From contig NZ_KE386832.1 of assembly GCF_000429005.1 (NCBI RefSeq), positions 1,742 to 33,593 of the forward strand: a stretch of DNA of 31,852 bases, written 5' to 3'. The DNA is from Novosphingobium acidiphilum DSM 19966. GTDB taxonomy: Bacteria > Pseudomonadota > Alphaproteobacteria > Sphingomonadales > Sphingomonadaceae. Below, piece after piece: positions 25,591 through 31,852 of the stretch. The position numbers and the translations under genes are program-made. The first letter of the stretch is position 1. Each line of letters opens with the position of its first letter. The notes under the pieces are model-generated. The model was not told the DNA's origin and did not search any database. It saw only the letters and a program-made list of their open reading frames with translations.

Positions 25591-26688
25591 TCAGGCGCTG
25601 ACCTGTTGCACCAGCGCGTGATCGGGGTGGCTGTCGGCCGCAACGGCCGCCGGCGGATCGGCAAAGTCGAGCACCACGCGCGACGGCACATCGCCATGCG
25701 CCAGCCGTTCGAATACGCGGTTGATCGCGGTCAATGGCTGCAACTCGATATCTGCCCGCACTTTGCCGCGTGCCGCAAAGTCCAGACATTCAGCCATGTC
25801 CTGGCGCGTGCCGACAAACGATCCGCGCACCGTGATGGCGCCGGCCACCAGATTGAAGATGTCGAGCGGAAAGCTGCCCGGCGGCAGGCCGACCAGCGCG
25901 CAAGTCCCGCGTTTGCGAGTCATCGCGACGCCCTGCTTGAACGCCGGAAGCGACGGCGCGGTGATCAGCACGCCGTGCGCGCCGCCGCCGGTTTCGTGCG
26001 CAAGCACGTCGGCGGGATCCTGCGTCGAGGCATTGATCACCAGATCGGCGCCGAGCCGTCTGGCATGATCGAGCTTGCCGTCATCGATGTCGACCCCGCA
26101 CACCAGCAGGCCCATCGCCTTGGCATACTGGATGGCCAGGTGGCCCAGCCCGCCGCAGCCCGATATGGCGATCCATTCGCCGGGCCGCGCCTCGGTTTCC
26201 TTGATGCCCTTGTACGTGGTCACCCCGGCGCAGATCAGCGGCGCGGCTTCCTTGGCGCCCAGCCCGGCCGGGATGCGCGCCACATAATCGGGATCGGCGA
26301 GCAGATATTCGGCAAACCCGCCATTCTGCGTGTACCCGCCGAATTGAGCCTGATCGCACACGGTTTCCCACGCCGACAGGCAATATTCGCAATGCCCGCA
26401 GGCCGAATAGAGCCACGGCACGCCGACGCGGTCGCCCTCTTTCACGGTCGTTACCCCGGCGCCCAGCGCCACCACGATGCCGATGGCTTCGTGCCCGGGG
26501 ATGAACGGGGGCGCGGGTTTCAACGGCCAGTCGCCGTTGGCGGCATGCAGATCGGTGTGGCACACGCCGCAGGCCTCGGTCTTGACCAGGATCTGGCCGG
26601 GCCCGGGCCGCGGTACCGCCCATTCCTGCAATTGCAGCGGCTGTTTGAACGCCGTGACAACGGCGGCATGCATGGTTTTGGGCAACAT
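25591..26688 (-). CDS. adhP: Zinc-dependent NAD(P)-alcohol dehydrogenase, AdhP type
   Basis: A 365-residue medium-chain dehydrogenase of the bacterial ethanol dehydrogenase class. Catalytic zinc ligands lie in EACGVCHTDLH and FIPGHEAIG and in PLICAGVTTYKG. The structural zinc lobe is CGHCEYCLSAWETVC. The cofactor fold is ISGCGGLGHLAIQYA, and the Asp of 'CGVDIDDGKL' suggests preference for NAD. A C-terminal tail of about 20 residues (PPAAVAADSHPDH and on) extends past the usual family end. The ATG at 26688 has AGAGGA 8 bases upstream. It starts 32 bases after the pntB stop on the same strand and is probably the last gene of the aldehyde dehydrogenase-pnt transcript. It likely interconverts acetaldehyde or other aldehydes with alcohols. 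Confidence 0.92.
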   Translation of the reverse strand: MLPKTMHAAVVTAFKQPLQLQEWAVPRPGPGQILVKTEACGVCHTDLHAANGDWPLKPAPPFIPGHEAIGIVVALGAGVTTVKEGDRVGVPWLYSACGHCEYCLSAWETVCDQAQFGGYTQNGGFAEYLLADPDYVARIPAGLGAKEAAPLICAGVTTYKGIKETEARPGEWIAISGCGGLGHLAIQYAKAMGLLVCGVDIDDGKLDHARRLGADLVINASTQDPADVLAHETGGGAHGVLITAPSLPAFKQGVAMTRKRGTCALVGLPPGSFPLDIFNLVAGAITVRGSFVGTRQDMAECLDFAARGKVRADIELQPLTAINRVFERLAHGDVPSRVVLDFADPPAAVAADSHPDHALVQQVSA

Positions 26689-26720
26689 GGTTGATGTCCT
26701 CTGGGGGTGGAGCGGATTGC

Positions 26721-28169
26721 TCAGGCAGCAGCAGCGCCGAGACCGCGAATGGCCTCGATCATCTTGATCAGCACGGCCTGGGCGTCGCCATAGACCATGT
26801 TGCAACAGGGCTCGTAAAACAGCGCGTTGACGATGCCGGAATAGCCTTGGCCCTGGCCGCGCTTGATCACGTAGACTTGCGCTGCCTTGTCGGCGTTGAG
26901 TATCGGCATGCCGTAAATGGGCGAGGCCTTGTCGCTGCGCGCCGCCGGGTTGACCACGTCGTTGGCGCCGATCACCAGCGCGACATCGGTGGTGGCAAAG
27001 TCGTCGTTGATGTCGTCGAGCTGAAAGATCATGTCATAGGGCACGCCCGCCTCGGCCAGCAGCACGTCCATCTGGCCCGGCATCCGGCCGGCAACCGGGT
27101 GGATCGCAAACCGCACCGAGACTTTCGCCGCCTGCAGCAATTTCACGAATTCAAACAGCTTTTGCTGGGCATGCGCGGCGGCAAGGCCATACCCCGGGAT
27201 GATGATGACCTTTTCGGCATAGCGCATCTTGATCGCCGCATCTGCGGCATCGGTCGGGCGTTCGGTGCCGGTAATCGCGCCGGCTCTGGCTTTGGCCACG
27301 GTGCCGAAATTGGTGAACAGCACATTGGCGATCGAGCGATTCATCGCCTTGGCCATGATCACCGTCAGCAGCAGGCCGGCCGCGCCGACCACCATGCCGG
27401 CGATCATCAGCGCCGGGTTTTGCAGCACAAACCCTTCGAGCCCGACCGCGAGCCCGGTGAAGGCGTTGTAGATCGAGATCACCACCGGCATGTCGGCCCC
27501 GCCGATCGGCAGCGTCATCAGCACCCCGAACACCAGCGCGCAGGCAAAGAACACCCAGATCCATTGCGGCGTGGTCAGCATCAGCCCGCCCATGCCCAGC
27601 GTCGATGCCACGACCAGCCCCGCCGCGACCAGCGACGCGGCAAACACCACGCCGTTTACATATTGCTGCCCAGTAATACGCCACGGTGCCTTGAGCACGC
27701 CATCGAGCTTGGCCCAGGCGATCACCGATCCCGACAGCGAGATCGCGCCGATCAGGCCGCCCAGCAGCGTCACCACCAGCTCGGTCGGCCCTGGCGTGTG
27801 GCCGCCGAACAGCTCGACCGCGGCGATCGCCCCCGCCGCGCCGCCGCCCATGCCGTTATAGATCGCCACCATTTGCGGCATCGCGGTCATCGCGACAGTG
27901 CGTCCGACATACCACGCGCCCACACCGCCGACCGCCAGCGCGACGATCGCGAGTGCAAGATTGGTCACCAGGTGCGGTTGTGCGGCAGGACTGACCGTGG
28001 CCAGATAGAAAAAGCTGGCCAGCACGGCGGCGACCATGCCCAGCCCGGCAACGCGGATACCCGATGGCGCGGTGGCCGGCGAAGACATCCGCTTCAGCCC
28101 GAACAGGAACAGAAAGGCGGCGGCCAGATCGGCGGAGCCGATGACGATTTGCGAGAGCAGGATGAGCAT
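26721..28169 (-). CDS. pntB: Proton-translocating NAD(P) transhydrogenase, beta subunit
   Basis: A 482-residue membrane protein. The N-terminal two thirds hold about nine hydrophobic helices (domain II, proton channel). The C-terminal 180 residues are the NADP-binding domain III with the GYGLAAAHAQ fingerprint, HPVAGRMPGQMDVLLAEAGV, LVIGANDVVNPAA, MPILNADKA and the KRGQGQGYSGI loop. With PntAA and PntAB it makes NADPH from NADH using the proton gradient. NADPH is the reductant used by both malonyl-CoA reductase and propionyl-CoA synthase. The start is 6 bases after the pntAB stop. Confidence 0.96.
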   Translation of the reverse strand: MLILLSQIVIGSADLAAAFLFLFGLKRMSSPATAPSGIRVAGLGMVAAVLASFFYLATVSPAAQPHLVTNLALAIVALAVGGVGAWYVGRTVAMTAMPQMVAIYNGMGGGAAGAIAAVELFGGHTPGPTELVVTLLGGLIGAISLSGSVIAWAKLDGVLKAPWRITGQQYVNGVVFAASLVAAGLVVASTLGMGGLMLTTPQWIWVFFACALVFGVLMTLPIGGADMPVVISIYNAFTGLAVGLEGFVLQNPALMIAGMVVGAAGLLLTVIMAKAMNRSIANVLFTNFGTVAKARAGAITGTERPTDAADAAIKMRYAEKVIIIPGYGLAAAHAQQKLFEFVKLLQAAKVSVRFAIHPVAGRMPGQMDVLLAEAGVPYDMIFQLDDINDDFATTDVALVIGANDVVNPAARSDKASPIYGMPILNADKAAQVYVIKRGQGQGYSGIVNALFYEPCCNMVYGDAQAVLIKMIEAIRGLGAAAA

Positions 28170-28175
28170 GACAGG

Positions 28176-28520
28176 TCAGCCTTTTTTGATGCGATGAACC
28201 GTGGCATGGCGGTGCGCGGGTTTGGCGTCGCTGGATTTGAACATGGCCAGCATGCGGTCGGTCACGGCATAGCCACCGGCGGCATTGCCTGCGCCCAACA
28301 GCACGGCGAAAAAGCCGATGCCCTGTTCCTGCGGCGTCACTGCGTTGAACAGCGCGTAAAGCCCGCCGACCACGACGATGCCGTGCACGAAATTCGATCC
28401 CGACATCAGCGGCGTGTGCAGGATCGCAGGCACATTGCCGATGATCACCCACCCGGCAAAGCCGGCCAGCATGAAGATGTACAGGGCCACAAACCCGGTC
28501 ATGATGATGGCGAAAGACAT
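28176..28520 (-). CDS. pntAB: NAD(P) transhydrogenase, small membrane alpha subunit (alpha-2)
   Basis: A 114-residue protein with three hydrophobic helices (FAIIMTGFVALYIFMLAGFA, then GNVPAILHTPLMSGSNFVHG with the family's 'HTPLMS' segment, then GIGFFAVLLGAGNAAGGYAV). This is the first part of domain II, separately encoded as in Rhodospirillum rubrum. The C-terminal tail is basic and cytosolic. The ATG at 28520 has GGAA about 8 bases upstream. It sits between pntAA (19 bases) and pntB (6 bases) in one operon. Confidence 0.93.
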   Translation of the reverse strand: MSFAIIMTGFVALYIFMLAGFAGWVIIGNVPAILHTPLMSGSNFVHGIVVVGGLYALFNAVTPQEQGIGFFAVLLGAGNAAGGYAVTDRMLAMFKSSDAKPAHRHATVHRIKKG

Positions 28521-28539
28521 GATGATGTTCCGTTCGGTG

Positions 28540-29676
28540 TCAGGCAGCAGCGGCATCGGCAGGCTTTTTGGCCGGCGCGACGTCACACAGCTTGCCGTCA
28601 TGGGTCAGCGCGGTCCTGGCGATCACTTCGTCGGTCCAGTCGATGGTGATGACGTTGTTGGCCAGCATCAGCGCGAGCAGCGCATATTGGTTCTTGGCAT
28701 AAAGCTCGCTGGCGTCGCGGCCGAGCAGCGACGGCACGTTGAGCGGTGCAACGATGGTCACGCCGCCGACAGCAGCGGTCTTGCCCGGCACGGTATCGAT
28801 GCAATTACCGCCGCCTTCGGCCGACAGGTCGACGATCACCGCGCCGGCTTTCATGCCGGCCACTTGCGCAGCACTGATCAGTTTGGGCGATGGCTTGCCG
28901 GGGATGGCGGCGGTGGTGATGATCAGGTCGCTGGCCTGGATATGCCGGGTCAGCGCGGCATCGACTTTGGTCTGTTCCTCTGCCGTCAGCGCGCGGGCAT
29001 AGCCGCCTTTGCCGGTGGCATCGACGCCGGTGTCGACAAAGGTCGCGCCCAGCGATTGCGCCTGTTCGCGCGTGGCGGGGCGCACGTCATAGCCTTCGAC
29101 CACGGCACCCAGCCGCTGCGCCGTGGCAATCGCCTCCAGCCCGGCAACGCCCAACCCCATGACCAGCACTTTGGCAGGGCCGATCACACCCGCAGCCGAG
29201 GTGATCTTGGGCAGCACGCCGGTCATGTGCGTCATGCCGAGCGCCACCGCGTAATAGCCGGCGAGCGCCGACTGGCTCGACAGCGCATCCATCGATTGCG
29301 CGCGCGAAATGCGCGGCACGCGCTCCATCGCGAAACAGGTGATCCGCCGTGCCAGCAAGTGCTTGACCAGATCGGGCTCGTTGGCGGCATAGATGAAGCT
29401 GACCAGAATTGCCCCGGGCTGCATCGCGTCGATCACTTCGAGCGCGGGTGGCTGGACTGCCAGCACGACATCCGCGTCCCGCACCATGGCCAGGCGGTCC
29501 GGCATGATCACGACATCCTTGAACGCGGTGTCTTCCAGCTGGATGGCAAGGCCGGCACCGGCCTGCATATGCAGTCGCGCGCCAAGCTTGATCAGTTTGG
29601 GTATGACCGAGGGGACGAGCGCAATGCGGCACTCGTGCGGCTGCGTCTCGCGCAGCACGGCGACGTTGACGTACAT
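28540..29676 (-). CDS. pntAA: NAD(P) transhydrogenase, soluble NAD-binding alpha subunit (alpha-1)
   Basis: A 378-residue soluble domain I. It begins with the alanine dehydrogenase/transhydrogenase fold (VAVLRETQPHECRIALVPSV), contains the substrate loop region MERVPRISRAQSMDALSSQ, and the NAD fold VLVMGLGVAGLEAIATAQRL with acidic GYDVR at the end of the second strand. LITTAAIPGKPSPKLI and DLSAEGGGNC are also typical. It has no membrane helices, so the alpha subunit is split, as in R. rubrum. CGGAA precedes the ATG by 8 bases. A perfect GC palindrome lies 25 bases upstream, between it and the aldehyde dehydrogenase gene. Confidence 0.96.
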   Translation of the reverse strand: MYVNVAVLRETQPHECRIALVPSVIPKLIKLGARLHMQAGAGLAIQLEDTAFKDVVIMPDRLAMVRDADVVLAVQPPALEVIDAMQPGAILVSFIYAANEPDLVKHLLARRITCFAMERVPRISRAQSMDALSSQSALAGYYAVALGMTHMTGVLPKITSAAGVIGPAKVLVMGLGVAGLEAIATAQRLGAVVEGYDVRPATREQAQSLGATFVDTGVDATGKGGYARALTAEEQTKVDAALTRHIQASDLIITTAAIPGKPSPKLISAAQVAGMKAGAVIVDLSAEGGGNCIDTVPGKTAAVGGVTIVAPLNVPSLLGRDASELYAKNQYALLALMLANNVITIDWTDEVIARTALTHDGKLCDVAPAKKPADAAAA

Positions 29677-29700
29677 GGTAATTTCCGATGTTCAAGGAAA

Positions 29701-29726
29701 GCGGGGGCGCCGATCGGCGCCCCCGC
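29701..29726. terminator. 26-bp perfect palindromic hairpin between the aldehyde dehydrogenase and pntAA genes
   Basis: GCGGGGGCGCC-GATC-GGCGCCCCCGC forms an 11-bp all-GC stem with a GATC loop, and on the coding strand is followed by TTTCCTT. It lies 8 bases after the aldehyde dehydrogenase stop and 25 bases before the pntAA start. It could stop or attenuate read-through, or protect the upstream mRNA end, thereby setting different expression levels of the two parts. Confidence 0.6.
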
Positions 29727-29733
29727 CGCAGGG

Positions 29734-31116
29734 TCAGACCGGCGCCTTTTCGTGGACGCAGCGCACCAGCTTCTTGTTGACGAATTGCTGGATGCCCATG
29801 TCGCCCAGTTCGCGGCCGTAACCCGAATCCTTGATACCGCCGAACGGCAGTTCGGGGTCGGACCAGTCGATGTTGTTGATGAACATCATGCCGGTTTCGA
29901 CCGCGCTGGCGACGCGGTGACCGCGATCATGGTCCCGGGTCCACACCGATCCGCCCAGGCCAAAGTCGCAGTCATTGGCCAGCGCGATTGCGGCCGCTTC
30001 GTCCTTGACCCGGAAAAACAGCGCCACCGGTCCAAAGAATTCGTCGCGAAACGCGGGGTTGTCGGGCTTGATGTCGGTCAGGATCGATGGTTCCATATAC
30101 GATCCGGGCCGATCGATGCGCTTGCCACCAAGCAACAGCCGCGCGCCTTTGGCGACCGCTTGCTTGACCTGACCCAGCAATTGCACCAGCGCCGCTTCGC
30201 TCGACATCGGGCCGAGCGTGGTCGCCTCGTCCATCGGGTCCCCGGCTTTGAGTTCGCTCAGCGCCGTCTGGAAGCGTTTGATGAATTCGTCGGCCACGCT
30301 TTCGACCACGATGAAGCGCTTGGCCGCGCAACAGGTCTGGCCGCAATTGTACATGCGTCCCCACACGGCCCACGGGATCGTCAGGTCGAGATCGGCGTCT
30401 TCGAGCACGATGAACGCGTCGCTGCCGCCCAGTTCCATCGACGACGGCTTGAGCGCCTTGCCGGCGGCCGCGGCAATGCTGCGTCCTGCGGCAACGCTGC
30501 CGGTCAGGCACACACCCTTGATGCGCGGATCATCGACGACATGGTCCGACTGTTCGTGCGAAATGAACAGATTGGTGTAGAGCCCGACGGGCGCACCGGC
30601 CTCGATCAGCAGGTGTTCGAACGCCAGTGCGCATTGCGGCACGATGCCGGCGTGTTTGACCACCAGCGTATTGCCCGCCATCAGATGTGGGCCGGCGACG
30701 CGAGCCAATTGATAATATGGGAAATTCCAGGGTTCGACCGCGAAAATCACGCCGATCGGGCTGCTTTGCATATGCGCCTTGCCATGCACCGGATCGAGAT
30801 GCACCGGGGCAAGGAAACGTTCGGCGTGTTTGGCATAATATTCGAGGATGCGCGCGCTGAATTCGACTTCGCCGCGCGCTTCGGAAATGCGCTTGCCCAT
30901 TTCCAGAGTCATCGTGTGGGCAAAGGCATCAGCCTGTTCGTGCAACAGTTTCGATGCCTTGTGAATGATCGCCGCGCGATCACCATAGCTGGTGTGCCGC
31001 CACGTTTCATAACACGCCTGCGCCTTGGCAAGCTTGCTCTCGTATTCGCCCTGGGTAATGTCGGGAAAGCCCTTGATGAGTTTGCCATCAAACGGGCTGA
31101 GGCTCTGATAGGTCAT
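29734..31116 (-). CDS. NAD(P)-dependent aldehyde dehydrogenase, succinate-semialdehyde dehydrogenase (Sad/YneI) type
   Basis: A 460-residue aldehyde dehydrogenase. It has PWNFPYYQLARVAGPHLMAG and VKHAG near 120-150, the catalytic Glu228 in MELGGSDAFIV, and the catalytic Cys262 in NCGQTCCAAKRF. The C-terminus ends with GIKDSGYGRELGDMGIQQFV and NKKLVRC. The overall pattern (HDRGHRVA, GMMFINN) is closest by eye to the Sad/YneI class, which oxidises succinate semialdehyde. Other semialdehydes or aldehydes, including products of the nearby alcohol dehydrogenases, are possible. The ATG at 31116 has AAAGGA 6 bases upstream. It is the first gene of the probable aldehyde dehydrogenase-pnt-adhP transcript, with motif copy C in its upstream region. 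Confidence 0.92.
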   Translation of the reverse strand: MTYQSLSPFDGKLIKGFPDITQGEYESKLAKAQACYETWRHTSYGDRAAIIHKASKLLHEQADAFAHTMTLEMGKRISEARGEVEFSARILEYYAKHAERFLAPVHLDPVHGKAHMQSSPIGVIFAVEPWNFPYYQLARVAGPHLMAGNTLVVKHAGIVPQCALAFEHLLIEAGAPVGLYTNLFISHEQSDHVVDDPRIKGVCLTGSVAAGRSIAAAAGKALKPSSMELGGSDAFIVLEDADLDLTIPWAVWGRMYNCGQTCCAAKRFIVVESVADEFIKRFQTALSELKAGDPMDEATTLGPMSSEAALVQLLGQVKQAVAKGARLLLGGKRIDRPGSYMEPSILTDIKPDNPAFRDEFFGPVALFFRVKDEAAAIALANDCDFGLGGSVWTRDHDRGHRVASAVETGMMFINNIDWSDPELPFGGIKDSGYGRELGDMGIQQFVNKKLVRCVHEKAPV

Positions 31117-31229
31117 GACGCGTCCTTTGATGATGCATTCGCCCAAATCCGAAAGTCCGGGGATCGCGGGTCCTCAGATCCGGTGATTTGAACGACGTCA
31201 TAGCTGGGCGTCGCATTCCGACCTGTCAG

Positions 31230-31247
31230 CCGACGGAAGTTACCCAT
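31230..31247 (+). promoter_or_regulatory. Shared 18-bp island motif, copy C (upstream of the aldehyde dehydrogenase-pnt-adhP unit)
   Basis: CCGACGGAAGTTACCCAT, 114-131 bases upstream of the aldehyde dehydrogenase start. TTCCG at 31216-31220, a short distance before it, gives a loose inverted pair with its CGGAA. Confidence 0.45.
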
Positions 31248-31284
31248 CGCCTGAAGGTGCTCCAAATCCGCAGCCATGGGTGAT

Positions 31285-31610
31285 TTCCGATGCTGTACCC
31301 CGGGCATGTCCGAGGACTAGCGCAGGTGCGTGAGCTTGCCCGCGCCCGGACCGCCGACGAGGAAGCACGGCGGCAAACAGCCCCCATCGTGCGCGGCCTG
31401 ATCGATCGGGTGGTTATCATCCCGAACGGCGGCTTGCGTGGTGTCAACATCGAGGTCTTCGGAAAACTGGCCAGCCTGCTCGCTCTCGCCACCGGCGAGG
31501 AGCCAACGTCAGCTCTGTATGCTGTCAGTGGAGCGGGTGAAGGGATTGGGATCATTCGTTTGAGTGGAATCACATTGCTCAGGCAAAGGTCCACTTTCGG
31601 CATCGGATAG
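31285..31610 (+). pseudogene. C-terminal remnant of a large serine recombinase
   Basis: About 108 codons end at a TAG at 31610. The translation LYPGHVRGLAQVRELARAR, then VRGLIDRVVIIPNGG, then NIEVFGKLASLLALATGEE matches by eye the coiled-coil and C-terminal 'LIDRVVI.P' region of large serine site-specific recombinases common in sphingomonad integrative elements. The catalytic N-terminal resolvase domain and zinc-ribbon part are absent. A TGA lies in frame at 31281-31283, and sequence further upstream belongs to the control region of the divergent aldehyde dehydrogenase. It is therefore a truncated relic, probably not functional. Confidence 0.65.
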
Positions 31611-31852
31611 AGTTTCGTTTGATTTCAATTTTATACTCCTTTTGGATTCCCATGTTCAATTCTATTCCGGTGAAGGGAACAACATTGGCAACGAGCATGA
31701 TCTAAGCGTTTGCCATGGTCCCATAACGGTCGATCAAAGTCTGTCGTAGGCTTCGATCATCATGCACCACAGGCTCTCAGGAAGGCTTTCTACAAGCTTC
31801 TAGCGCGGGTTTTGATGATCATATGGGTAAGGCTGCTGCACTCTGTCTGGAT
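31611..31852. other. Non-coding right edge, nothing recognised
   Basis: These 242 bases are poorer in GC than the rest of the window (for example 31611-31670) and contain no convincing gene. Together with the recombinase remnant they may belong to a decayed mobile element that continues outside the window. Confidence 0.35.

Noticed and set aside
29677..29689. A fifth copy of the shared motif (ATCGGAAATTACC, minus strand) directly before the pntAA start
   Set aside because: It touches the start codon, where a regulator site controlling that gene is unlikely, and its GGAA can be explained as the ribosome-binding site. It is not counted in the motif set.
26691..31191. Two very long plus-strand frames opposite the pnt and aldehyde dehydrogenase genes
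   Set aside because: The translations are low-complexity His/Arg/Gln-rich mirror frames of clear minus-strand enzymes.
31140..31284. Possible frame-shifted upstream part of the serine recombinase
   Set aside because: The translated frames show no recombinase pattern, and the stretch works better as the control region of the aldehyde dehydrogenase gene with motif copy C.

Overview
The window looks like a chromosomal segment of a GC-rich alphaproteobacterium, most likely of the order Sphingomonadales (Novosphingobium/Erythrobacter type). This is an inference from base composition, a BapA-type adhesin, a malonyl-CoA reductase / propionyl-CoA synthase pair of the kind known from Erythrobacter sp. 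NAP1, and a recombinase tail of a style common in sphingomonads. No rRNA, tRNA or CRISPR array was seen.

Layout. (1) 1-2427, minus: the N-terminal 809 residues of a giant repetitive BapA-like surface adhesin that runs off the left edge. It is preceded by an AT-rich leader full of palindromes. (2) 3100-13221, plus: three tightly packed genes for the reductive 3-hydroxypropionate route. They are trifunctional propionyl-CoA synthase, bifunctional malonyl-CoA reductase and an acetyl-CoA carboxylase alpha subunit. (3) 13277-17537, minus, convergent with the first operon: dabB-dabA-PII-like, a DAB-type inorganic carbon accumulation system whose genes overlap by ATGA. A LysR regulator (17649-18515) is divergent, with a perfect dyad in the shared promoter. 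(4) 18651-31116: a central-carbon and redox island. It holds acetate kinase, two zinc alcohol dehydrogenases, a small unknown protein, a triple-BON protein, a membrane-anchored unknown protein, phosphoketolase, the three-subunit proton-translocating transhydrogenase (pntAA-pntAB-pntB) and a succinate-semialdehyde-type aldehyde dehydrogenase. (5) 31285-31610: the C-terminal remnant of a large serine recombinase, suggesting an old integration edge.

How the genes may work together. The DAB pump would raise cytosolic bicarbonate, and acetyl-CoA carboxylase (dedicated alpha subunit here) would use it to make malonyl-CoA. Malonyl-CoA reductase (2 NADPH) would convert this to 3-hydroxypropionate, and propionyl-CoA synthase (ATP, CoA, NADPH) to propionyl-CoA. 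Propionyl-CoA can then enter the methylmalonyl-CoA route elsewhere in the genome. The neighbouring transhydrogenase could supply NADPH, and phosphoketolase plus acetate kinase could provide acetyl-phosphate, acetate and ATP. The physical linkage of a DAB transporter to the 3-hydroxypropionate route, with no RubisCO or carboxysome genes in the window, is the main discovery candidate.

A second discovery is an 18-bp motif, close to GGGACGGAANTTACCCAC, found once in each of four control regions of the central-carbon/redox island and not noticed upstream of the carbon-fixation genes. It suggests one regulator for phosphoketolase, acetate kinase, BON, alcohol dehydrogenase and transhydrogenase.
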